Origin: Nitzschia sp. DOCU1
Taxonomy: Eukaryota; Bacillariophyta; Bacillariophyceae; Bacillariales; Bacillariaceae
Direction: 5' to 3'
Length of the DNA stretch: 64,000 nt
Assembly (NCBI GenBank): GCA_951394045.1
Contig: OX595993.1
Coordinates: 2,418,001 to 2,482,000 of the forward strand
Below the pieces are notes generated by a model, which was not told the DNA's origin, made no database searches, and worked only from the letters and a program-made list of their open reading frames with translations. A program made the position numbers and the translations under genes. Of this stretch, positions 9,501-20,010 are shown in pieces (position 1 is the stretch's first letter; the number at the start of each line of letters is the position of its first letter).

Positions 9501-11272
9501 GGTATGAAGAAGAAGATTCAGGTGAGCCAGGAGACCGCCGAGCTCATTATTGCGGCCAACAAGGCTAATTGGATCAAGGCTCGAGACGATATTGTTCATG
9601 CGAAGGGCAAAGGAGAACTGCAAACTTTCTGGCTATTGCCCAGACACAAGCTCACGAAGGAATCATCTTATGCACCAAGCGAAGGAACGTCGGAAGCGGA
9701 AACGGACCTACAATCTGTGGGTGGAAATTCCAAGAGCGGCGAGGACTCTTCCGCCCATGATGATGCATCCAATCACTCCGCTACCGAGTCGGCTGCCGTG
9801 GAAACCGAACGCGTCCAACGTCTGGTTGACTACACAAGCGATATTTTGGCTCACATTCTTCGCCGCATTGAAGCCAAACGCCGAGCTAGCTCTGAAACAG
9901 TATCGGAAGAAGAGCGGGACAAGGTTCGAGAGCTGGAGTCGACATTGGGCCAGTCTGGCATTTGTTTACGAGAGGTTGTAGAGGTAATCGAGTTGCCAGG
10001 ATTCGACCCTGCTGCGTACAGTACCAAAAATGTCAAGGTTGATCCTGAAGCCATTTCCCAACTGTCCAAATATGTGGAAATGATTGCCAGCATGTATCGA
10101 GGCAATCCCTTTCATAAGTACGTAATCGTGATCCAATGTGTTACCCTCAGCGCTGGTGTCGGACTCACTCATTTCTTCCTTGCAGCTTTGACCACGCGTC
10201 GCACGTCACACAATCGGTATCAAAACTTCTCTCGAGAATTGTGGCGGTAAAACACATTGAAGAAGCTGACGAATTGCATGAACACACGTTTGGAATCGCT
10301 TCATCCCCCTTGACCCAATTCGCAATTGTATTTAGTAGCTTGATTCACGACGTGGACCACCGAGGCGTGCCTAACTTCTTGCTCGTCAAGGAAGACCCCG
10401 CATTGGGTGCTCTCTATCAAAACCAAGCCGTGGCTGAACAAAACTCGGTCGACGTTGCTTGGAATTTGCTGATGGATCCCATGTTTGACAAGTTGCGAGC
10501 GTCTATCTACAGCACTGAGGCCGAACTACGTCGATTCCGTCAGCTGGTTGTCAATTCACTCATGGCGACCGATATTTTCGATAAGGAGCTGGCCGCACTT
10601 CGTAAGCAACGCTGGGAGAACGCTTTTCACGTGGATCATACGGACGACGACCCACAAGTTTCCATCAATCGCAAGGCGACCATTGTTATCGAGCATATTA
10701 TCCAAGCGTCGGACGTCAGCCACACCATGCAGCATTGGCACGTTTACAGCAAGTGGAATAGTAAGTTGTACCACGAAATGTTCTTGGCCTATTGCCACGG
10801 GCGCACTGGGAAGGACCCGACACCGGGATGGTATTCAGGAGAGCTATGGTTCTTTGACAATTATGGTGAGTCGAGAGAATATATTGACAAGTTTGACCAT
10901 TGCACCTTTGTGGTTCTTCTGACTATTCTGCTGTTTGACGCTGGTTTTGATATAGTCATCCCGCTCGCGCACAAACTAAAGGAGTGTGGAGTCTTTGGCG
11001 TTAGTTCAGATGAGTACCTCCAATACGCTATTTCCAATCGCAAGGTATGTCAATGGATGGATTCTCGAGCGTGTTTCTGATTATCAATGGATGGATTCTC
11101 GAGCGTGTTTCTGATTATTTTGCTAACGCCATTACAACAGGAATGGGAATCTCGGGGACAAGCAATTGTGCAGGAAAACTTCGACGCCTTGAAGGGAGAA
11201 CTGGAAGTTCGGCCCGAAATGACCCGTCGGGGAAGTACGCAAGAAGCTGCCCCATTGCCCACTCACCAATAG
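6569..11272 (+). CDS. Transmembrane class III nucleotide cyclase fused to cyclic-nucleotide phosphodiesterase
   Basis: Eleven exons: 6569-7054, 7121-8547, 8660-8696, 8777-8900, 8982-9080, 9186-9197, 9293-9303, 9399-10117, 10186-10865, 10956-11044, 11141-11272; 1271 residues, all introns GT-AG and in phase. Residues 1-128 are basic then acidic and probably cytosolic. Membrane helices lie at about 129-151 and 509-532 and bracket a ~360-residue extracytoplasmic domain that may sense a ligand. The cyclase domain (about 629-790) has metal-binding Asp635 (FMDIAGFTAW) and Asp679 (KVETIGDCY), and Asn758 and Arg762 for catalysis. Glu675 is the guanine-type selector, but the partner Cys position is Gln751, so GTP versus ATP preference is open. 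The PDE domain (about 960-1230) keeps His971, His975, His1026-Asp1027 and Asp1148. One polypeptide could therefore both make and destroy a cyclic nucleotide. The start is the first of two adjacent ATGs; the stop is TAG at 11270. Confidence 0.9.
8901..8981 (+). repeat. Introner-like intron copy 1 in the cyclase domain
   Basis: This 81-nt intron carries the core ATGGATCAAGCGGAC, then TTACGGCG and GCTCACCCTTCTCC, also present in the introns at 9198-9292 and 9304-9398. Its 5' end differs from the other two (GTGTGTAGAG instead of GTAAGTCTTTC). Confidence 0.8.
9198..9292 (+). repeat. Introner-like intron copy 2
   Basis: A 95-nt intron starting GTAAGTCTTTCTTGTGCTA and ending CTACTAG. It matches the next intron almost throughout, including identical length. 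It lies between the 12-nt exon at 9186-9197 and the 11-nt exon at 9293-9303. Confidence 0.85.
9304..9398 (+). repeat. Introner-like intron copy 3
   Basis: A 95-nt intron with the same start (GTAAGTCTTTCTTGTGCTA), the same core and a similar pyrimidine-rich 3' end (CTATTAG) as copy 2. Together with copy 2 it isolates the 11-nt exon that encodes part of the MRAG segment of the cyclase domain. Confidence 0.85.
11051..11118 (+). repeat. 34-nt direct repeat (two copies) in the last intron of the cyclase-PDE gene
   Basis: The unit starting CAATGGATGGATTCTCGAGC occurs perfectly twice in tandem (11051-11084 and 11085-11118) inside the intron 11045-11140. The duplication lengthens the intron without touching the splice sites. 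Confidence 0.9.
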
Positions 11273-11720
11273 GAATATTATCTTTCAGGGAGGAATATCC
11301 ATATTGTACAATCGTTCGATGGTAATGGGCCAGGGCTATCGTCAGTCGTTTGCTGTTATGCTGCATGAAAGATATCGACCACGGAACAACAACAAAGGGG
11401 GTTCATTCAGCATTTCTTTTCATTTCATGTTCGGTGATACCGATAATAATAACTACCATTTCGAAATGTAGTGAATATAGTTTGTTTGTACTACTATTAA
11501 ATCAGCGAAAAGTGCGCGCAATGTAGATAGCAGCTAGTTAAAGGGAAAGGAAAGAATAAAGTGGGCCAACAATGACAAGGGTGGGCAAAGAGTTCGAAAT
11601 GAATCTCTTCTTAAACCACTCGGTCAAATCGAAGTTTACAGGAGACGAGCTTGAGGCGGAGGGGACTCACTAACCAGATCAATGGTTAGAGGGACAGTCA
11701 TGTCCAGTACCAAAACATCT
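11273..11720. other. 3' flank of the cyclase-PDE gene and unique left flank of the array
   Basis: No gene is visible. An AATAAA at 11555-11560 could serve as a polyadenylation signal. Homology to the later units begins at 11721, so this stretch is the unique DNA bordering the tandem array. Confidence 0.5.
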
Positions 11721-12882
11721 CCGCATAGAGAGCCGTTGTCCACGCCGTACAGTACGGGGCCGCAGATTCTACCAATCCGTGTCAGCTAAAGGCAGCGGGC
11801 AAGGCATTTGCTCTTTCATTTACAGGTGCTCGGCATCTCGAATGAAAAATGTCAAAAGGTTGAAAATAGGGATTCATTCTTGGAGCTGGTCGGTACCGGT
11901 GTTTTGCTCGACATACTGGATGACATCTTGGAATTGCTCGGCGCCGAGGACTTGCGCGAGGCATACTGGATGGTTCCGACATAGTTGCTCGAGGACCGTT
12001 TCCCTTTTCTGGAATCAACACGAACAGGAGCCTTTCAGTCTGTCTTGTCTGCATCCATAATCCAAGCCGGATCTGTCGTCGTCTTTTCCTTCCAGGTACC
12101 CACTAGTGCCCACTAGTGCATAGTAGAGCATTGTCGCTGCTATGGCCTCTGCCGCCTTTTGCCTGCACGACAAAAAATGTCCGAGCCACGGGGAGATGAT
12201 AGTAGTTCCACCATTTTAAAAGTCAAAGTACTCCAAGATGCAAAGATTTCATCCACTCCATAAAATAAACATAAATGAACGACAAGACAAGATCGAGCGA
12301 CGCTAACGGATCTGGGAGATTCTGCATGCTAATCTCGAAGCAGCCGGAATTGGCGGGAGAGATAGAAGACGAGTCCTTTCCCCAAACCGCCATTTGATGG
12401 TCATTTCATTTCATGATCCAAAGAGAGCGGTAATGAAACTGTCATTTCTCATTCTCATAGTTTCGAAGATCCAAAGTGGTCTGACGTGCGTGCGATCGTC
12501 GAATGACTGAAGGTGGTAGAAAGCTTCATAGGTTCCTACACCACCTATTAGCATATGAATCTATATTAGTGACGTAGTGAGATGGAAACGCGCGGATCCA
12601 ACGCGCGCTACACAAAGATTCCTTCGACACGATGAGCCTTTTGCTATCTATTGCACAACTTTTGTTGACTTCTCTCTCGATGAGGCAGCAGCAACAACAA
12701 CATGGCTGTCAATAGTACCAATGTAGGCGGGGCTGCGACTTTGGATCTATGATACAAGGTGGCGTCAAGTCGGTATTTGGATTTCGAAGAGTCAAAAGGT
12801 CATGATTGCGCACTGACTGCACATGTGCAAGTCGATTTGATCAAAGGGAAAGATCCAGCTCGAGAGATCAAGCCGCGAAACC
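11721..12882. other. Non-coding start of unit A
   Basis: No supported gene. Very short frames are present, but the only notable features are AT-rich patches and a GCAGCAGCAACAACAACA run near 12685. The matching stretches are 29768-30929 in B and 48332-49486 in C; near 12440 unit A differs from B and C, which share the variant AACTGTCGGACGGATATC. Confidence 0.5.
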
Positions 12883-15315
12883 ATGGCGTCGTTACGATTT
12901 GTTGCTTTGGACTATACTATCTATTGTTGATCAAACGCTCCAAGAACTGGAATCGGAACAAGACTTTCAGGCGACGAGACGGCAGTTTCAGACAGTAAGT
13001 TGGGCTCGAGAGAATGACTAAAGAAGAACGGACCAAACGGCGACGTGCAAAAGACGAATTTGAGAATTCTTTCCCAACGTTTGCAATCTCGTTCGGATAG
13101 CAAGGGAAATTCTAGTCCTCGTCCCTCCCCTCAAGGCCCCCATAACGATACAAAGTTGCTTTCTACGTTGGAAGAAACCTTCCTGGCCAGCCTGCCCTCT
13201 AGGGGTGAACGACTTGAACTTCGTTTCAACTTCACGAAGCAATGGAGGACTCATATCTCGAATTTGTTCTTGCAAGGGGGAAATGCCTCCCTGCTCCAAG
13301 CGGACGACTGGATCAGTAGTCTAGAGGAAAATGAGCGAAGAGCCAGAGCTGCAGAAGGTAACCTCAAACACCTTCAGCGTCGTTGTCAAGTGGGCGCACT
13401 GTCCAATAAGAAGCCAAAGACGACTATGTCTACGTTTCGTGGTGACGATAGCACCCCCAAAAGCTCAGAGACATCTGCACAGGATTATAAGGCCTCTACG
13501 GCGGGTGTAGCAAGAAATCGAGATATCTTTGACGACGATTCAAGCGAATGCTCGGATGAGTTGAATGATATTTCTTTAGAGGGTCTTATGGATCCAGACA
13601 CAGCAGAACCTGATCCGCAGAGGCTTCCCATGTCCAACGCTGTACTGTTCGAACACGAGTGCAGCAGTTTAGCTACTGATTCGAGTGATGATGACGATGC
13701 CATTACGGATGGGCACAGCGGGTGCGACTTTTCTCGTCAATACACTGCGACAAGGCCATCCAGTTTTCTCGAAGTTATCGCATTGTATTTGCAACAGAAC
13801 AAGATGCCCTTCCACTACGCCGACTGCTGGGCACCTGTGGAACAACCAAATACCTTGAGTTCCGGCGAAGGCCTTGTTGACAATGAGAACGGGACAGAAA
13901 TTCGGCTAATTCATGCCGGTTCAACGACAAGGACCGACACACCTCGGGAAATACTCATGTCCATGGAGGCTTTTGGGGAGTTTAATGGCAATGTAACTTT
14001 TGAGTCGGGCAGAGGTCTTCCGGGCCGAACCTACGAGTCCGGAAAGCCACAATGGGAGTACGACCTTGGTTGTGCCAAATCGTGGTCCAACCCGCAAGTG
14101 GAGGGAGCGATCGCCAACGGTATCAAGTCTGCGGCAGCTATACCGATAGATTGTGCGGGTGTGGGACGAATGGTCGTTGCACTTTACAGCCCCAATAACA
14201 TCCAAAAGGACGTTTCGTTGCTTTACCGCATGAAGAGTTAGCTTTCGTGATTTGCTCCAAGGCCAGCATGGAATCTTGTTATTGACATCAATGCGCCAAC
14301 ACAAACAGACGAAGAATCATCGTCACCTTTCGATGACAAAATATCCAAGGCGCTAGGAGAAAAGGACCCCGTGGGGCCGCTAGGCTCAGGAACGGCTCAA
14401 ATCCCATTCCCATGGAATCCCATGACGCCTCTTGTGCGCTAGGAGAAAAGGATCCCGTGGGGCCTCTAGGCTCAGGAACGGCTCAAATCCCATTCCCATG
14501 GAATCCCATGACGCCTCTTGTGGAGTCCCAAGTAGCAGACGCCACGACAAAGAGACTATCTGAGAACCCGCTGGACCTACCTCCTAAAGGCTGATGAAAC
14601 ATCGTCATCAAACGTCGTTGATGATGAAGGTAGTACACAGGGGGAGATCATAGAGCTGTTGGAAAGACAGTTGAATGAGACCAGGCGAGCGTTATCGTCG
14701 ACGAGTGCAACATTCGTTTTTCATGACGATGACGAAGAAACGAGGCAAATTCGGGCGTTGCAATACTTCCTGGGAATGCCAGTTTCACTGCGTTCCAAAC
14801 CGGACAAGGACACCTTCGAAACTCTGGAAAGCAGTTATCGGGCATACTGTTGTAGCAAACGTCATGCTGGTGCCGATCTGGTTCGAGTCCTCGTCACGGA
14901 ATACATGTGTCTCGATTCTTCAACAGCGTCAATGATGGCATTGACAATGATGGCGCCTCCTCCCCCTGTTTGTAGTTTACCCCCAAGCTCCTCTTTGTCC
15001 CAAGCCCCTATCATTGTTCTACCGTCGTCGGACAGCAGGCGGCGGCAAAGTGGTAGCAGTGCTACCGGCCTGGCAAAGCCTCCGCCTATGGCTCACTCTT
15101 GCGACTTGTTCTTGATGGCGGGACCACGAGGATCATCAGTCAGCAACATTGGATACGATTCTCTCCTCGAACTCTGCCATGGTCGGGCGGCCGTTCCCAG
15201 ACCTACGCTACTACTAGCTAATGGAACGATTCGCGGCCAACATCAACAAGTGGTAGGACGGTGTCGCCACAACAAATATCAGGGAATGAGACAATACATA
15301 GTTGTTACTAGCTAA
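12883..15315 (+). pseudogene. GAF-like domain protein of a diatom family, unit A copy, broken
   Basis: A GT-AG intron (12995-13053) joins a short helical exon (VDQTLQELESEQDFQ) in phase to a long frame that runs to a TAG at 14239-14241. The long frame has a charged coiled-coil-like part, a Ser/Asp-rich linker and, at about 13760-14230, a segment (FESGRGLPGRTYESGKPQWE, then GIKSAAAIPI and GRMVVALYS) with the pattern of a GAF-type sensor domain. After the TAG the same frame continues through a TGA to PAWNLVIDI, which I expect in the intact family, so both stops are mutations. The 86-nt duplication at 14351-14522 and a 4-nt insertion near 14580 (relative to unit C) break the rest. The 3' part ending at 15315 is a separate 218-residue frame. 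The possible ATG at 12883 is one frame off exon 1. Function unknown; a cytosolic or nuclear regulator is a guess. Confidence 0.65.
14351..14522 (+). repeat. 86-nt tandem duplication inside the unit A GAF-like pseudogene
   Basis: The segment starting CGCTAGGAGAAAAGGA is present at 14351-14436 and again at 14437-14522 with a few mismatches. Units B (near 32600) and C (near 54690) have one copy, so it arose in A. Confidence 0.9.
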
Positions 15316-16559
15316 AAGTAGTCATGATTGTTGCTGCTGACAGTACGTTCTTTACTATCCCTCCGATAGAAAGAACGAGAGCCCACGTGGATGCTCGTAT
15401 TATCGTGATACCGTCGCTTGTAGAAGTGAGAAAGCTGCGGTCGTCTGGCTTACGTAACCACAGAAGCTAGAACAAAAGTAAGACAAGGGAGCTAGCAGTA
15501 GTCTGCAGTCGTAGCTACCGTAGTAGCCAGCTATCTACGTACTCTGCTGCAATGCTTTGCACTACTATCGGCTCTATTTGTCGCTGAGGGAATTGAGATT
15601 TGATAAGTGCCCCCAGTACGAAAGCGGTTGTTGCGAAATCGCTTGTTGTAAAATCTTGCGTCACCAAATTGCGAGTAGTGAAATCTCTGGAAATCGCATT
15701 GCATCCCCTCGGCTGCCTCCAAGAGGGCATATGCATTTACTTAAAGGGAAATTGATCTTGAGTGATTTTGATTACCTCGACTGCTTACACATAAATTTAT
15801 AGTGAAATCACGGCGGGCGACAAGGTCGCTCTTTACAATATTGTACTTTATATTGACATTGACTCTAGATTAAATTTTTATGGTCTTCTTTTGATCACAG
15901 AGTGAGTTAGCGTCATCTAAAAAACGAACTCGCGATAGACCGCGTGGCCGACCGTTTTTTCTATGGGTCGATGAGGGCATTGAAAAAGGGCTACTAAGTT
16001 TCTAACTACCTATCGTAATTTGACAAAAACTTTACAAACGTCTTCAAATCAACCATAGCTTGCTGTTTACAGCTTGGGTGTGATTGTAGCATCCAGCTAG
16101 ACAGCGATCGGCCCACTTCTCTAGCTTGCTATCTTTCTGATGTAGTCCGTCTAGTCGACGAGCAGAATTCGTAAGGCATATCAATCGTGTTTAACAAACA
16201 GCGTCAAATGTTTTCTAGCTTATGCCCTTGCCTCAGAAACCATATTCTGTGGATTTGGCGAACTGGCGGATTTGAATGTGGATTACTTTCAGCCACCGTG
16301 GGGCTTCATCGTGGGAAAAATCACGAAACTGCTTCATCGTGGGAAAAATCACGAAACTGCTCGCAAACCACAGCAGAAACGGCTCGGATCTCCGCATTCC
16401 TTCCAACAAATGCATCACTTTTTCACTCAATCGACCTCACTTTTTTGCGAAGGGAGCAATCCGCATTGTACGATGATCAGCTTTCTTCATCAACTTTCTT
16501 TTCACTCTGCTATGAACAGACCTCTACTGCGGCGATCACTATCATTTTGATGGTGCGGC
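15316..16559. other. Unit A spacer without recognised genes
   Basis: No domain recognised in any frame. It contains CTACTAC/TAGTAG-rich patches near 15490-15560 and a 28-nt direct repeat (CTTCATCGTGGGAAAAATCA...) at about 16305-16360. Equivalent stretches are 33480-34767 in B and 55562-56849 in C. B and C carry about 35 extra nt (AATCTTCCCTCTATTACAAT...) near 33990 and 56070. Confidence 0.5.
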
Positions 16560-17087
16560 TCAGCTGTAGCGAGATAACAGCCTGAAGGAGGAGAAATCCA
16601 CGGTGAAGGTCCGGTTTGTGCCGGACCGCCCTGGAACACTCGTCCTGAAGGAAGCCAATATTGGGGGTGTACGTGGACTCAGTCTCTGGAGAGCCCTCCG
16701 GATTCGGTTGAACCATGACGCTAGCTCCCTGAGGCAAACGGAGCCGAAGCAGACCCTGGAAGAAAGTTGTTGGATGAAATGTTTGATTGTTGTGTTGGTG
16801 TTGGCGGAGGAATGATTCATGTGGTGGCGCCCTTCGGAACGGTACGTGCACTCCAAACTTGCGTTTTTGCGACTTGACGGTGCCGTTTGATCATATTTCT
16901 TTCCCGCAGTGCTACTCACCTTGTTCTTTCCTCCATTTGCAGGCGTCTGGCGTTGTTCTACAATACCAACATTTTCCAGAGCAACGATCCTGATCCGTGA
17001 TCTCGACCCCGATTCCGATTCTCCCCGCACACAAACAGCCTGATCAACGCAACCGGTTTGTGGTTCCGGTTTTAAAACGTCCTCCAC
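16560..17087 (-). CDS. Hypothetical 175-residue ORF, unit A
   Basis: An open frame of identical length exists at the same place in all three units. The product is basic, Ser/Arg-rich and has no domain I recognise. Conservation of the frame may only reflect the overall similarity of the units, and overlapping frames on both strands are also open, so coding status is doubtful. The plus strand has a palindrome-like GGTCCGGTTTGTGCCGGACC at about 16608-16627. Confidence 0.2.
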   Translation of the reverse strand: MEDVLKPEPQTGCVDQAVCVRGESESGSRSRIRIVALENVGIVEQRQTPANGGKNKVSSTAGKKYDQTAPSSRKNASLECTYRSEGRHHMNHSSANTNTTIKHFIQQLSSRVCFGSVCLRELASWFNRIRRALQRLSPRTPPILASFRTSVPGRSGTNRTFTVDFSSFRLLSRYS

Positions 17088-17561
17088 TCGCGTACGTGTC
17101 TCGTCGCGGAGAGTTTAAGTGTAACCTGTGCTGGTGCGTGGAGAATTGGAATCGGCTACGCCGTCGAGTGAAGTGGATTGTTGTCTCTACCGGGCGGAGC
17201 AGCTGTGGCCCACCCCCTCCGAAATCGAACTGCTTTGACGTAGCGGTGGGGCTCAGTAACTTTTTGTGTGAGAACACAAAAACGAAGCCAAAAGTTCGAT
17301 GAATAGATAGATGATAAATCTACCAGTAGAGGAGTAGCTAGCTAGGTTGCATCGTTTCTCGCACGATACATAACATATTATTGCTCCGAACAAAATACGT
17401 TCTAGTCCTACTATTATTTCAAATCGGTTCTTGGCGACGCTTCCGTTTTGCGTATCATATTTTTCTTCGCAAACAGTGGTCCCGCACTCTTGTGCTTGAA
17501 TTGGTGATGATCACTCTCGTCGTCTTCAGCAGGCATTATCAAATTAATGGTCGTTTGTGCC

Positions 17562-17941
17562 TCATTTGAGTTTCTCCGCTTCGGCAGCATCCATGTTGAA
17601 GACTTGTTCCAAAGAGGTCTGACTGACTCCATAGTCATCCAAAAGGAGACGTTCCTTGTTCGCTTCCAAACTGGCAAAGATACTCGAAATCTTCACACCC
17701 TCCAAGTTGACTTCGTATCGGACCTTGGTATCCTGGCGCTCCCGGAAAATATTGGAGGCATACGAAGTTACGATGTACTCCGAAATCTTTCGGATCCTCA
17801 ACTCTACGGTCGCAAAGGCGGCGAGTTCGGCAACGGCTACTCCCGTCGGTGAAGTCGCACTCTTGTGAATATTGTAACCAATGGGATTCTGGTCGTTGAT
17901 GACAGAAGATAGGTAGGTATCACCCGTCAATTCAACCTTTT
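17562..17941 (-). pseudogene. C-terminal tail of an ABCA-type transporter, unit A
   Basis: The frame encodes a stretch with RYEVNLEGVKISSIFASLE and DDYGVSQTSLEQVFN. This is the regulatory tail found after the second nucleotide-binding domain of ABCA transporters, where YSVSQTTLEQVF is typical. No nucleotide-binding domain or membrane domain is present, so only the tail has been captured. The frame stops early compared with unit C, which reads four to five residues further. Confidence 0.6.
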
Positions 17942-18367
17942 GGCTCTTGGGAGACGGCGAGGCACCGTTGCGCACTGGTTTCTTTGTGTCGTGAGAGAAA
18001 TGAGGTGCGTCCAACTCGTCGTCAACCGCATCAATCTTTCGAGGCCGGCCACGTTTTCTGTGGCTGTAGAAGAAATCAAACCATTGCTCTCCAAATACAA
18101 CCGCTTGTTTTGGGGGATGGCACCCAGAAACGAATCAAGCTTTCGCGGGGGTCCTCGCTTGCGGCGTCCAGTGTCATAGATTCGATCCGCTTGCTCCACG
18201 AACCGCGGGGGCGGAGCACTCTTGCGGCGTCCAGAATGCTCCATCGTCTTTCCGCTGCTTTGATGATGATTGCCATCTCCGGTTTTTGCTGCCGCATCCT
18301 TGGCATCATCAGCTTGGATCAACTCCAGAAGCTCGTCAGGCTGCAAGTCCTCGTTGTCGCCATCCAC
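17927..18367 (-). pseudogene. AT-hook protein fragment, unit A
   Basis: A 146-residue frame with an acidic start (ELLELIQADD), a His/Ser-rich stretch and an AT-hook-like motif (RRKRGPPRKLDSFLG, where the core Gly-Arg-Pro is changed to Gly-Pro-Pro). It reads into the antisense-overlapping ABCA tail at its end in a different frame, so the true end is lost. A related fragment lies at 26379-26708 in the same unit. Probably part of the same former nuclear protein as the PHD finger upstream (inference). Confidence 0.5.
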
Positions 18368-18639
18368 ATACTCGACACCACAGTACTACAGGGGTCTCAT
18401 CGGTCGGCAATCGGATGACTTTGCCCTTGAATAGTCCGTGTTTGGCAAAGTTCTTGTAAAAGGTAGTTCCGAGTTTGATGGAAGTGGCGTCCTCGAATGT
18501 TTGGCGGAGTTCTTGATGGAAGTGGCGTCGTTCGACGAGGGCTTGTTGGGATCAGAAGAAAAATGAGCTTGTGAAGGGCGTCACGTACACGTTCGAGATC
18601 GTCAGCCTGCTCTTCACACTCGTCGTCGCTTATCAAGGG

Positions 18640-18900
18640 CTTTCGGGTGAGAGCAGCTGGAGTAGGTTTAATAGGACCGGCATTGTTGTCGTTCGACGCG
18701 GCAGCATTTGATGTGGCAAATCGGACACCTCGTCGTTGGGATCAGAAGAAACGATGAGCTTGTGAAGCGCATCAAGGACATGTTCGAGATCGTCAGCCTA
18801 CTCTTCAAACTCGTCGTCGCTTATCAAGGGCTTTGGGGGGAGAGCAGCTGGAGTAGGTTTTATAGGACCGACATTATTGTCGTTCGACGCCGCAACATTT
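18640..18900. repeat. Partial direct duplication in unit A (about 190-nt period)
   Basis: The stretch containing CAGCTGGAGTAGGTTT, a TAGGACCG block and GTCGTTCGACGC occurs twice, near 18655-18700 and 18845-18895, with the intervening sequence also similar to what precedes the first copy. Unit B has the same pair (near 36865 and 37055); unit C has one copy (near 58945). Confidence 0.8.
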
Positions 18901-19106
18901 GAGGTGACAAAAGCCACCCCAGGCTCTTTGGAATCGGACACCTCGTCCTCTCTATCGGCCTCGGTAACTGATGGTGTCAGGCGTGGCCGTCCAATCCCAC
19001 CATTTTCAAAACGCCGCCTCTATCTTCAGTCGAGTTCGTGTATGCAGATGGAGCTGGATCGTCGTCCTTCGTCTCTTCAATCCGAGGTCTAGTAGTATCC
19101 TCATGG

Positions 19107-19340
19107 TCACAACCGCCCTTGACTGCCGACGTCCCAGCCTCGGCACAGGTAGCAACCGAAGGACCCTCTGCCAGGTCGGGGGCCGGCGACCAATGGTGTT
19201 TCTTTACCAATGGGCGCACACGTTTCGCAATACCAATCTTCTTCAGGGATCCCGGGCAGGCCGACACATTTTGTATGCACAACGTTGGAACAGCCGTCGC
19301 AGCACAAAACATCCCCGCTCAGCCGCAAATAGTGAACCAA
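19107..19340 (-). pseudogene. PHD zinc-finger fragment, unit A
   Basis: The frame contains SGDVLCCDGCSNVVHTKC followed by GLPGIPEEDWYCETC, the central and C-terminal part of a PHD finger, a histone-tail reader fold. The first Cys pair is missing: the bases just upstream would give it only in another frame, so the finger is broken. The frame continues for about 35 residues into an unrelated region and stops. Together with the AT-hook fragment at 17927-18367 this looks like a decayed chromatin protein. Confidence 0.7.
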
Positions 19341-19483
19341 ATATAGCGACCGTCCGTTGGGTCAATCGGAAACACATCTTTATGAACTTTGCCCCAAGTC
19401 ACACGGGTTGAAATGCCAGAGCGTCCGCTTGCTGGTGGAGGTAGTTAGCTTTTTCAAGAGCCTTTCAAGCAGTTTCCAGTTGC

Positions 19484-20010
19484 TCAGATGGGTCGATGGT
19501 AGCGTCCCCTCCATTTCGTTCTTGTCATCGTCGTGTCTCTGTTCCAACGATTACCCAGCTGGATTCTCGTCGGGCGCTGACGTCGGGTTAACATCAACGA
19601 GCTGAGAATCTTTGTACGTGCTAGCAGGCCATCAATACCTCCCATATTCGGCCAGTTCGCAATAAAATCAAAATCAGGATTGCCACGCATCACATGGCAA
19701 GAATAAAAGCCACTCCCTTGGATTTGGCAGCAGACGCAAGGTGCGCGCCTTCCGGGACGACGCAACATGACTTTAGCCAGCCCATCGTCGTTCGAGAAAT
19801 CTTTGAATCGAAACATTATATGGTCAAGTACTTCAGCGGAGGCAGGATTCTTGACTCTCACGCGGGCGTCGTCCAAGATATATCGTATTTGCTGGGCAGC
19901 GGCTTTCTTGGCCGAGTCGTCGGCAATAGTAGCTTCTGTGTCGGAGGCTGCATTTGGGTCGGCAGGACGGGAAGATTGCTTGATTTTTCCACGTGGCGAG
20001 TTTCATTGAG
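19484..20010 (-). pseudogene. Unrecognised fragment with Cys-rich motif, unit A
   Basis: A long reading frame can be followed from about 20010 (SSRPADPNAASDTEA) through AAAQQIRYILDDARVRVKN to PGRRAPCVCCQIQGSGFYSC. The CVCC...C spacing suggests a metal site, but I do not recognise the family. It lies directly upstream of the PHD finger on the same strand and may belong to the same former gene. Confidence 0.35.

Noticed and set aside
9211..9507. Short open frames through the introns of the cyclase region
   Set aside because: They include intron copies; the spliced microexon model restores a clean cyclase domain.
12806..13021. Frames at the start of the GAF-like gene taken as separate small genes
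   Set aside because: A GT-AG intron (12995-13053) joins the helical part in phase to the long downstream frame, so they are exon and read-through pieces of one gene.
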